Assembly (NCBI RefSeq): GCF_031082405.1
Contig: NZ_JAVHJU010000004.1
Span: forward strand, 462,092 to 526,091
Direction: 5' to 3'
From: Amycolatopsis sp. A133
Lineage (GTDB): Bacteria; Actinomycetota; Actinomycetes; Mycobacteriales; Pseudonocardiaceae
DNA: 64,000 nucleotides
Shown here: positions 16,434 through 24,809 of the stretch, piece by piece
Position numbering within the stretch: position 1 is the stretch's first letter
How the letters are laid out: every line of letters starts with the position of its first letter
Translations under genes and position numbers: made by a program
Notes under the pieces: model-generated
Databases searched by the model: none
Seen by the model: the letters and a program-made list of their open reading frames with translations, nothing else
What the model was told of the DNA's origin: nothing

Positions 16434-18229
16434 GAAGCGACCGGGCTTTCCCGGCCGGCCGGCAGTTCGGCGCCGGCCGTGGCGGCGATCCGGTCGAGCA
16501 GCGGGAGGTAGTCGCCGGCGGTGGTGTGCGGGTGCAGCAGCGTCAGCTTGAGCCACAGCTGGTTCGCGCCGCCGGGCCCGGTCGGCAGGGCGGCCCGGCC
16601 GATGACGGCGGTGCCCTCTTCGAGGAGGGCGCGGCGCACGCGCGCGACGAGCTCGTCGCCACCCCTCTCGTCGGCCGCGACCGGCCGCAGGACCACGGTG
16701 GACAGTTCCGGCGGGCCCCAGAGCCGCAGGCCGGGGTGGGCTTCGACGCGCCGGGCGACCTCGGCCGCGGTGGCGCAGCAGCGTTCGACGAGCGCGCCGA
16801 GGCCGTCGGTGCCGAGTGCGTGCACGGTGACGGCCATCCGGAAGGCGTCCGGCCGCCGGGACGTCCGGATCGAGCGGCCGAGCAGGTCCGGCAGGCCGGC
16901 TTCGGTGTCGTCGTCGGCGTTGAGGTATTCAGCGCGGACGGTGAGCGCGCCGAGATCGGCGGCCTCGCGGGCGGCGAAGAGCCCGGCGGCGACCGGCTGC
17001 CAGCCGAACTTGTGCAGGTCGAGCGCGACGGAGTCGGCGAGTTCCAGCCCTTCGAGTTTGGTCTTGAGCGTTTCGCTGCACAGGGCCATGCCGCCGTAGG
17101 CCGCGTCGACGTGCAGCCGGGCCCCCGCCCGGCGGCAGATTCCGGCGATTTCGGGCAGCGGGTCGAGGGTGCCGGTGTTGGTGGTGCCGGCGGTCGCGAC
17201 GACGACGCTGCCGGGGGTGAGGACCTCGGCGAGGGCGCCGGGGAGCAGGCGGTCGCCCTCGCACGGGACGACGATCGGGGCGGGCAGGCCGAGCAGCCAG
17301 GCGGCGCGGGCGACGCTGTGGTGGGCGTTGGCGCCGCAGAAGCTCCGGAAGATGCCGTTTTCCCGGGCTAGCAGGAGGCCGAGCAGGTTGGATTCGGTGC
17401 CGCCGGTGGTCACGACGGCGTCGGGGCTTTCCGCACGCGGGTAACACAACCGGGCGATCCCGGTGGTGAATTCGCGCTCGAGTTCGCTGGCCACGGGAGC
17501 CTGGTCCCAGGAGTCCATGGAGGGGTTGAGCGCGCTCGCGACAACATCGGCGGCGACCGAGACGGCGAGGGGCGGGCAGTGCAGATGGGCGGCGCAGGCG
17601 GGATCCGCCGGATCCGCGGAGCCGGCGGCCAGGAGGCGGCTGAGTTGTTCGAGCGCGGCTTCGGCCCCGACACCGCGGCGGGGCAGGGCACCGGTTCCGG
17701 CGGCCGGGGCGGGTTCGCCGCGCTGGGCGGGGGTGGCGCCGGGCGTAGGGACTTCGGGCTTGCGGCGCTCGGCAACCACTGGATCCGGCTCGCCCGGCAC
17801 CGGCCCGGCACCCCGCACCGCGATCACCGGCTCGTGCCCACCGAGACCCGCGGCCGCCCGGCCCAGCTCGCCCGGCACCGGCCCGCCGCCCGGCACCGCG
17901 ATCACCGGCTCGTGCCCACCCAGACCCGCCACCGCCGGACCCGGCTTGCGGTGCTCGGCGACCACCCGATCCGGCTCGCCCGGCGCGCCGGGCACCGGCC
18001 CGGCACCCCGCACCGCGGTCGCCGGCTCGTGCCCACCGACACCCGCGACCACCGGGCCCAGCTCGCCACGCTCCGCCACCAGGGCCGCCGCCACCGCTGC
18101 CGGGCCGCCTGCCGGGACCGGGCCGCCGCGTTCCGCCACGCCGGCCGCCATTCCGCGCAGGGCCACCGGGATCAGCTCGCCGAGCCGGTCCGCGCCGCCC
18201 TCGCCACCGGCCAGCCCGTCTGCCCGCAT
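16430..18229 (-). CDS. PLP-dependent decarboxylase with repeat-bearing N-terminal insert (DesA-like)
   Basis: From about residue 205 on, the 599-residue protein is a group II PLP decarboxylase: HLHCPPLAVSVAADV, TTGGTESNL, HVDAAYGG, and LDLHKFGWQP with the PLP Lys. It would make a diamine such as cadaverine or putrescine from Lys or Orn. It is over 100 residues longer than the roughly 480 usual for the family. The excess is a Pro/Gly-rich insert at about 50-165 with repeats of GGHEPVIAV. The ATG follows GGAAGG and an iron-box-like site, marking the first gene of the operon. Confidence 0.88.
   Translation of the reverse strand: MRADGLAGGEGGADRLGELIPVALRGMAAGVAERGGPVPAGGPAAVAAALVAERGELGPVVAGVGGHEPATAVRGAGPVPGAPGEPDRVVAEHRKPGPAVAGLGGHEPVIAVPGGGPVPGELGRAAAGLGGHEPVIAVRGAGPVPGEPDPVVAERRKPEVPTPGATPAQRGEPAPAAGTGALPRRGVGAEAALEQLSRLLAAGSADPADPACAAHLHCPPLAVSVAADVVASALNPSMDSWDQAPVASELEREFTTGIARLCYPRAESPDAVVTTGGTESNLLGLLLARENGIFRSFCGANAHHSVARAAWLLGLPAPIVVPCEGDRLLPGALAEVLTPGSVVVATAGTTNTGTLDPLPEIAGICRRAGARLHVDAAYGGMALCSETLKTKLEGLELADSVALDLHKFGWQPVAAGLFAAREAADLGALTVRAEYLNADDDTEAGLPDLLGRSIRTSRRPDAFRMAVTVHALGTDGLGALVERCCATAAEVARRVEAHPGLRLWGPPELSTVVLRPVAADERGGDELVARVRRALLEEGTAVIGRAALPTGPGGANQLWLKLTLLHPHTTAGDYLPLLDRIAATAGAELPAGRESPVAS
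17737..18082 (-). repeat. In-frame repeats inside the decarboxylase gene
   Basis: GGHEP recurs at residues 65, 104 and 130, spacings of 39 and 26 residues, both multiples of 13. The DNA repeats as well (for example CACCGGCTCGTGCCCACC), so this is a recent tandem expansion of a 39-base unit and not convergent low complexity. Confidence 0.75.
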
Positions 18230-18242
18230 GTGCCCGCCTTCC

Positions 18243-18261
18243 TTAGGGTTGCCTTGCCTAC
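18243..18261 (-). promoter_or_regulatory. Iron box (IdeR/DmdR type) before the siderophore operon
   Basis: On the minus strand the site reads GTAGGCAAGGCAACCCTAA. It matches the IdeR/DmdR1 consensus TTAGGTTAGGCTAACCTAA at 14 of 19 positions. It ends 13 bases before the ATG of the decarboxylase, just upstream of its GGAAGG ribosome site, where a bound repressor would stop transcription under iron sufficiency. Confidence 0.6.
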
Positions 18262-18380
18262 GCTGAGCAACAGTACGGCGACCGGCGGCTGCCTGTCATC
18301 CGGCCCCGTCCAGCATGCTCGACCGGGTGGCCGAACGCGTCGGCCATCGGGAGTAGGTTCACCGCCGGGAGGTGATCAGC

Positions 18381-18776
18381 GTGCCCCGGTGGGACGTCCT
18401 GGCGGCGATCGGCGCCGGCGGTGCGCTCGGCAGCCTCGCCCGGTACGGCCTGTCGGTGGCGATCCCGCACGCGCGCGGCGAATTCGCCGTCGCGACGCTG
18501 CTCACCAACGTGCTCGGCTGCCTGCTCATCGGCGTCCTGATGGCGATCCTGACGACCACCGCCCGGCCGCACCACCTGCTCCGGCCGTTCCTCGGCGTCG
18601 GGATCCTCGGCGGGTTCACGACGTTCTCCACGTTCGTGACCGACACCCTCGACGCAGGCACGACCGGACGTCTCGTGGGATCGCTGGCGTACGTGGCCGC
18701 GTCGCTGGTGCTGTGCCTGGCGGCGGTCGGCGCCGGCCTGACGGCGACGCGCGCGGTGCGGAAGGGACACGCATGA
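18381..18776 (+). CDS. crcB: Fluoride channel subunit CrcB/Fluc, first of a pair
   Basis: The 131-residue protein has four hydrophobic helices and the Fluc motifs GGALGSLARYG, TNVLGCLLIG and GGFTTFSTF, including the central polar track. It exports fluoride passively. I chose the GTG at 18381 because GGAGGTGA lies five bases upstream; the in-frame GTG at 18372 lies within that site. It overlaps the second copy by ATGA. Tandem dissimilar genes usually form a heterodimeric channel with antiparallel subunits. I saw no fluoride riboswitch in the short leader. Confidence 0.93.
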   Translation: MPRWDVLAAIGAGGALGSLARYGLSVAIPHARGEFAVATLLTNVLGCLLIGVLMAILTTTARPHHLLRPFLGVGILGGFTTFSTFVTDTLDAGTTGRLVGSLAYVAASLVLCLAAVGAGLTATRAVRKGHA

Positions 18777-19147
18777 CGCCGGTCCTGGTGGCCCTCGGCG
18801 GCGCGGCAGGCTCGATCCTGCGCTACCTGATCGACCGGAAAGTCCAGCAGTGGCGCGATTCGCCGTTCCCGTTCGGCACGCTGACGGTGAACATCGCGGG
18901 CTCGTTCATCCTGGGCTTCCTGAGCGGCTGGCTCCTGCACGGCGCGGAGCCGTCATCGGTGCGCGCGCTGGTGGCGGTGGGCTTCTGCGGCGGCCTGACG
19001 ACGTTCTCGACGTTCGGCTACGAGACGGTCCGGCTGTTCTTGGAGAAGACGCGGCTGTACGCGGTGCTGAACGTGGTGGTGACAGTGGCCGCGGGCCTGG
19101 TCTCGGGAGCCCTCGGCCTGCTGCTGGCCACGGCGATCTGGTCCTGA
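18773..19147 (+). CDS. crcB: Fluoride channel subunit CrcB/Fluc, second of a pair
   Basis: This 124-residue partner has GGAAGSILRYLID, VNIAGSFILGFLSG and GGLTTFSTFGYETVR, the same topology as its neighbour. The ATG overlaps the upstream TGA (ATGA), so the two are made together. The pair probably acts as a heterodimer. A large inverted repeat begins three bases after the stop. Confidence 0.93.
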   Translation: MTPVLVALGGAAGSILRYLIDRKVQQWRDSPFPFGTLTVNIAGSFILGFLSGWLLHGAEPSSVRALVAVGFCGGLTTFSTFGYETVRLFLEKTRLYAVLNVVVTVAAGLVSGALGLLLATAIWS

Positions 19148-19149
19148 CT

Positions 19150-19240
19150 CAAGCGCCCCAATGTGGCGTTGGTTGCGTCCAACGCACCCAATGTGGCGTT
19201 CGGTGCGTCCAACGCACCGAACGCCACATTGGGGCGCTTG
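19150..19240. repeat. 30-bp tandem repeat and nested hairpins, CAATGTGGCGTT family, copy 1
   Basis: Two near-identical 30-base units start at 19159 and 19189 with CAATGTGGCGTT, followed by one inverted copy. Outer arms of 21 bases (19150-19170 with 19220-19240) pair perfectly. The inner unit also pairs over 20 bases with a three-base loop, so two alternative hairpins compete for one right arm. The array lies between the convergent ends of crcB and the oxidoreductase gene, so it is probably a bidirectional terminator. Confidence 0.8.
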
Positions 19241-19249
19241 GAGCCTGCG

Positions 19250-20200
19250 TCAGCGCGGGGCCAGGCCGCGCACCTGCTCGAACGGGTCCTCACCCGTCGG
19301 CAGCAGCGCGATGATCGGCGTTGTCAGCCCGTTGTCCACATAGGCCTGCACCTGCTCCCGGCACGACTCCACACTGCCGTGGATCACCAGCTCGTCCACC
19401 ACCGAATCCGGGATCACCTGGTTCGCCTTCTGCCGGTCCCCGGCCGCCCATGCCTCGTGCATCGGGGCCAGCGCCTCACCGCGTCCCAGCCACTCGTGGA
19501 ACGCCGCGTACACCGGGACCGTCAGGTAGCTCGAGATCAGCATCCGCCCCAAGCCACGCGCCGCCTCGGTGTCCTCCGTCGGGCAGACGAAGATCCGGGC
19601 CGCCAGCTCGACGTCCGGGCCCACGACGGACCGCACGCGCGGCACGTCCGAAGCCGCCAGCCAGTTCGTGATCGCGCCGTCGGCCTCGCGCGCCGCCAGG
19701 CGGAGCATGCCCGGGCGCAGGGCCGCCAGCATGATCGACGGCGGCGGGTCGGCCGGGCGCTCCAGGCGGAACTTCGAGACCGCGAACGTCTCGTACTTCT
19801 CGCTGACCTTCTCCCCCGCCAGCGCCGACCGCAGGAACCGCAGCGTGTCCCGGGAACGCGCGAACGGCTCTTCGAACGGCGCCGCGTTCCAGCTCGAGAC
19901 GATCACCGGGGACGACGCGCCGATGCCGAGGACGAACCGGCCCGGGGCCAGCTCCGCGACCGTCGCCGCCTGCATCGCCAGCAGGCCGGGGCCGCGCGTG
20001 TACACCGGCACGATCGCGGTGCCCAGCCGCAGCTGCGGTGCCCACTGCGAGGCCAGCACGAGCGGCGTGAACGCGTCGGTGCCCGCCGTCTCGGCCGTCC
20101 ACGCGTCGGTGTAGCCCAGGTCCGGCAGCTGTTCGACCAGTTCGCGGTGCGCCGTCAGCGGCACCCCGGTCAGCGGGATCGTGAGGCCCCAGCGGCTCAT
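19250..20200 (-). CDS. LLM-class F420-dependent oxidoreductase
   Basis: The 316-residue protein is a TIM-barrel luciferase-like oxidoreductase. It opens with WGLTIPLTG, then LGYTDAWTAET, and has the LAPGRFVLGIGASS stretch usual in F420-dependent actinobacterial members. The ATG at 20200 follows GAAGG; an upstream in-frame extension lacks support. Substrate unknown. It ends next to a repeat shared with the convergent crcB pair. Confidence 0.85.
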   Translation of the reverse strand: MSRWGLTIPLTGVPLTAHRELVEQLPDLGYTDAWTAETAGTDAFTPLVLASQWAPQLRLGTAIVPVYTRGPGLLAMQAATVAELAPGRFVLGIGASSPVIVSSWNAAPFEEPFARSRDTLRFLRSALAGEKVSEKYETFAVSKFRLERPADPPPSIMLAALRPGMLRLAAREADGAITNWLAASDVPRVRSVVGPDVELAARIFVCPTEDTEAARGLGRMLISSYLTVPVYAAFHEWLGRGEALAPMHEAWAAGDRQKANQVIPDSVVDELVIHGSVESCREQVQAYVDNGLTTPIIALLPTGEDPFEQVRGLAPR

Positions 20201-20273
20201 GCGCGGCCTTCGCTGACGCTCGGCCCGGCACAAGCCGGGGGCGCAGTGTTGAATGGTTCACTCGCAGGCTCGT

Positions 20274-22373
20274 TCACGCAGTCTCCTTTTCGACGACGGA
20301 CAGCTCGCGCAGCAGCCAATCGACCTGCGTGCGCATCAGGTTCTCCGCGACCTCTTCGGCCTGCGGCGTCATGTGGGTGGCGCCCGCCAGCGGCAGGAAG
20401 ACGTGCGGGCGGCCCTTCGCCAGCAACGCCGACGACAGCCGCAGCGCGTGCGCGACGAACACGTTGTCGTCGGCCAGCCCGTGCACGATCAGCAGCGCGC
20501 GGCTCAGCTCGCCCGCGCTTTCGATCAGCGAGTTGTGCGCGTAGCTTTCCGGTTCGTCCTGCGGCTTCCCGAGGTACCGCTCGGTGTAGTGCGTGTCGTA
20601 GAGCGACCAGTCGGTGACCGGCGCGCCCGCGACGGCCGCGTGGAAGACGTCCGGCCGGCGCAGCACCGCCAGCGCCGACAGGTAGCCGCCGTAGGACCAG
20701 CCGCGGATCGCGACGCGCTCGGTGTCCAGCTCCGGGAACTGCAGAGCCGCCGCCTGCAGGGCGTCGACCTGGTCCTGCAGGGTGACGTCGGCGAAGCGCC
20801 CGGCGATCTCGCGCTCCCAGACCGCGCCGCGGCCCGGGGTGCCGCGGCCGTCGGCGACGAGGACCGCGAAGCCCTGGTCGGCCAGCCACTGCGGGGTCAG
20901 GAAGGCGTTGCGGCTCTGCAGGACGCGCTGGGCGTGCGGGCCGCCGTACGGGTCGAGCAGCACCGGCAGCTTGCCCTCGCTCGGCTCGTACCCGCGCGGC
21001 AGGAGCAGCGCCGCACGCAGGCTCCGCTCCCCCAGCGTCAGCCAGGTAAGGTTCGGCACGACGTCCGGGTCCACAGTGGACGAAGTGATCGACGTGACCG
21101 GCGAGCCGTCGCGCAGCACCGAAACGCGCGGGCCGCTGTACTCCAGGCTCCACGACGAAAGCACGGTGACCGCGGCGGTCCCGGCGCCGACGTGCACGCC
21201 GTCCACAGTGGACAGGCGACGCACCGAAGCGCCTTCCGTCCGGAAGACGTGGATCTGGGTCGGGTCGTCCTCGGAAGCGCTGAAGAGGATCTCGTCGCCG
21301 ATGTCGAGCACCGCCCGCAGCTGCAGCCCGGCCGGGGTGACGGCCTCGCCGCCGACGAAGAGCCGGTGGTCCCCGTCCACCATGCCCTCGGTGACCAGGC
21401 GCCCGTCGGGGGTCCACGCCGGCACGCCGCCGACGATGTCGGTCCAGTGCTGGTCGACCGCGGTGTGCACGACCGACGTCGAGCCGTCGGTGACATCCAG
21501 GGAAAGGACGTCCATCCGCTTCTGGTCGCGCGGCTGCACGGCCAGCAGCGGCGCGCCGCCCGCCGACCAGTGCACCGACGCCAGGTACTCCCACTCGCCC
21601 GGCCCGACGTCCACGCGGGAGCCGTCGAGGCCGAGCACGGACAGCGACACCAGTGCGTTCGTGGTGCCCGCGGCCGGGTAGGCGACGACGTTGGCCGGGT
21701 GCTGCGGGTTGGCGGGGTCGGCGATGGTCCAGCGCGGGACCGGGCCCCGGTCGGAGCGCTCGGCGAGGATGCTGCGGCCGTCCGGGGCCCACCAGTAGCC
21801 GCGGGTGCGGTCCATCTCCTCGGCGGCGATGAACTCGGCGAGGCCCCAGGCGATGTCCTCGCCGTCCTCCTCGACGAGCACGCGGTCGTCGCCGGTGGCC
21901 AGCTCCAGCACGTGCAGCCGCCGGTCCTGCACGTAGGCGACGTGCGTGCCGGCGGGGTTCGGCCGCGGGTCGATCACCGAGCCGTCGACGCGCAGCGTCA
22001 CCTCGCCCGAAGCGAGGTCCAGGGTGTGGAGCTTGCCCGAGAGCGAGAACACCGCGACGGTGAAGGCCGCGTCGACGCCGTAGTGGACGACGCCGCCACC
22101 GGTCTCGCGAGCCCGTTCGCGCCGCGCGCGCTCTTCGGCGGGCAGCTCCTCCTCGCCGGGCAGCAGCTCGGCGGCGTCGACGAGCTTGGTCTCGGTGCCG
22201 CTCGCCAGGTCGGCCGACCAGAGGCTGTGCCGGGGGTCGGTGCCCGACTCCGCGCGCAGGAACAGCACGCGGGAGCCGTCCGGGGCGACCCGGAACTCCT
22301 TCGGCGCGCCGAGGGTGAAGCGCTGGGTCCGGGCCTGTTTGCGGAGGAACGGGAGGTCGTCGACATCGGTCAC
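20274..22373 (-). CDS. S9 family prolyl oligopeptidase/dipeptidyl peptidase IV-like peptidase
   Basis: The roughly 699-residue protein has an N-terminal beta-propeller (DPPIV_N-like) and a C-terminal alpha/beta hydrolase. The catalytic triad is visible: Ser in GWSYGG, Asp in GLADDN, and His in GATHMT. DPYGGP precedes the nucleophile as in DPPIV. There is no signal peptide, so it is probably cytosolic. The GTG at 22373 has GGAAGAG eight bases upstream. A GTG at 22397 overlaps the PPK2 stop as GTGA and is a credible alternative start, adding eight residues. Confidence 0.92.
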   Translation of the reverse strand: MTDVDDLPFLRKQARTQRFTLGAPKEFRVAPDGSRVLFLRAESGTDPRHSLWSADLASGTETKLVDAAELLPGEEELPAEERARRERARETGGGVVHYGVDAAFTVAVFSLSGKLHTLDLASGEVTLRVDGSVIDPRPNPAGTHVAYVQDRRLHVLELATGDDRVLVEEDGEDIAWGLAEFIAAEEMDRTRGYWWAPDGRSILAERSDRGPVPRWTIADPANPQHPANVVAYPAAGTTNALVSLSVLGLDGSRVDVGPGEWEYLASVHWSAGGAPLLAVQPRDQKRMDVLSLDVTDGSTSVVHTAVDQHWTDIVGGVPAWTPDGRLVTEGMVDGDHRLFVGGEAVTPAGLQLRAVLDIGDEILFSASEDDPTQIHVFRTEGASVRRLSTVDGVHVGAGTAAVTVLSSWSLEYSGPRVSVLRDGSPVTSITSSTVDPDVVPNLTWLTLGERSLRAALLLPRGYEPSEGKLPVLLDPYGGPHAQRVLQSRNAFLTPQWLADQGFAVLVADGRGTPGRGAVWEREIAGRFADVTLQDQVDALQAAALQFPELDTERVAIRGWSYGGYLSALAVLRRPDVFHAAVAGAPVTDWSLYDTHYTERYLGKPQDEPESYAHNSLIESAGELSRALLIVHGLADDNVFVAHALRLSSALLAKGRPHVFLPLAGATHMTPQAEEVAENLMRTQVDWLLRELSVVEKETA

Positions 22374-22393
22374 GCCCGCACTCTTCCAGACGA

Positions 22394-23233
22394 TCACGAC
22401 GGGACGCCAACACCCTTGAGCTTGGCCAGCTCCGCGTCGACGTCGTAGTCCGGCGCCGGGAACCGCGGCTTCAGATCGGCGAGCGTCTCGATGAGCAGCT
22501 CGGCGACGGCCCAGTTCCGGTACCACTTGTGGTCGGCGGGCACCGCGTACCAGGGCGCCGTCTTCTCGAAGATGTCGGCGTAGGCCTCCTGGTAGGCGGA
22601 CCAGTGCGAACGCGCCTCGAGATCGCCCGGGTTGTACTTCCAGCGCTTCTCCGGCGTGACGAGCCGGGCCTTGAGCCGCTTGACCTGCTCTTCCGGCGAG
22701 ATGTGCAGGAACACCTTGAGCACGGTGGTGCCCGCTTCGGCCAGCTCGGCCTCGAACGCGTTGAGCTCGGCGTAGCGGCGGCGGCGCTCGGCGCCGGTGA
22801 GCAGGCCGTTCACCCGCGGGACCAGGACGTCCTCGTAGTGCGAGCGGTCAAAGACGCCGATCTGGCCGGGTGCGGGCAGCTGCTTGCGGATCCGCCAGAG
22901 GTAGTGGTGCCGCTGTTCGGCCGCGGTGGGCTTCTTGAACGCCGCGTACCGGACCCCCATCGGGTTCACCAGGCCGAGCACGTGCGAAACCGTGCCGCCC
23001 TTGCCGGAGGTGTCCATGCCCTGCAGCACGAGCAGGACGCTGCGCCGGCCGCCGCCGACGCCCTCGGCGTAGAGCGCCTCCTGCAGCGTCGACAGCCGCT
23101 CGCCCGCGCTGCCGAGCTGCTCGAGGGCCTTGGCTTTCTTGCCGGGCCCGACCGGGGCCGCGCCCGGGCCGGGCAGCTCACCGCCGATGCGCAGCGCGTC
23201 CCGGACCCGGCTTCCTTCGTCCTTCTTGGCCAT
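22394..23233 (-). CDS. Polyphosphate kinase 2 family protein
   Basis: The 279-residue protein has the PPK2 core: Walker A GMDTSGKGGT, Walker B with DRSHYEDVLV, and the lid region Arg residues (GAERRRRYAE). Such enzymes move phosphate between polyphosphate and nucleotides. The class (NDP or NMP phosphorylation) cannot be fixed by eye. The ATG at 23233 has TACTTT six bases upstream, a leaderless arrangement. It is probably co-transcribed with the S9 peptidase downstream. Confidence 0.9.
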   Translation of the reverse strand: MAKKDEGSRVRDALRIGGELPGPGAAPVGPGKKAKALEQLGSAGERLSTLQEALYAEGVGGGRRSVLLVLQGMDTSGKGGTVSHVLGLVNPMGVRYAAFKKPTAAEQRHHYLWRIRKQLPAPGQIGVFDRSHYEDVLVPRVNGLLTGAERRRRYAELNAFEAELAEAGTTVLKVFLHISPEEQVKRLKARLVTPEKRWKYNPGDLEARSHWSAYQEAYADIFEKTAPWYAVPADHKWYRNWAVAELLIETLADLKPRFPAPDYDVDAELAKLKGVGVPS

Positions 23234-23239
23234 CCGAGA

Positions 23240-23245
23240 AAAGTA
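23240..23245 (-). promoter_or_regulatory. Leaderless -10 element of the PPK2 gene
   Basis: TACTTT on the minus strand, six bases before the ATG at 23233, fits TANNNT at leaderless spacing. Confidence 0.45.
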
Positions 23246-23393
23246 CCCGTTCAGGCGGCAGCTTTCGCGGCGAAGAGTTTCCGGAGTGCGAAGCGGGGTG
23301 CCACGCAGCGATTCGGGGGTCCGACGCGGATATTGCGCAACGAACACCGGGTGAAAGCAATGATTTGCGGCTGAACTCTGCGTGTTCTGCCTC

Positions 23394-23399
23394 TAACCT
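23394..23399 (+). promoter_or_regulatory. Leaderless -10 element of rocD
   Basis: TAACCT lies six bases before the ATG at 23406. TGAACT, 16 bases further upstream, is a possible -35. No ribosome site is present between them and the start. Confidence 0.5.
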
Positions 23400-23405
23400 G
23401 AACAC

Positions 23406-24638
<1,233 letters not shown>

Positions 24639-24643
24639 AACCA

Positions 24644-24687
24644 CCCGGACGCCGTCGGCTGAGCCTCCCGCCCCGGCGGCGTCCGGG
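24644..24687 (+). terminator. Hairpin after rocD
   Basis: CCCGGACGCCGTCGG pairs with CCGGCGGCGTCCGGG (14 of 15) across a 14-base loop, starting six bases after the rocD stop. Confidence 0.6.
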
Positions 24688-24809
24688 AGCACAACGTCCC
24701 GCGCAAGATCGAGGGGCGGCCTCTGTCGGGCCGGCCTGCCGAGAAGCGCCCATCCCGCCGGGCCGACCGGCCGGCGCCCACCCACCGGCGTCCGGGAGCA
24801 CAATGTCCC
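24678..24809. repeat. Pair of 23-bp direct repeats between rocD and the DUF2252 gene
   Basis: GGCGTCCGGGAGCACAA-YGTCCC occurs at 24678-24700 and 24787-24809, differing at one base. The first copy is part of the rocD terminator. In the second copy the varying base turns ACG into ATG, the proposed DUF2252 start, and GGGAG supplies its ribosome site. Confidence 0.6.

Noticed and set aside
18259..18380. A fluoride riboswitch before the crcB pair
   Set aside because: The leader is too short and has none of the conserved fluoride-aptamer sequence. The GGAGGTGA there is simply a ribosome site.
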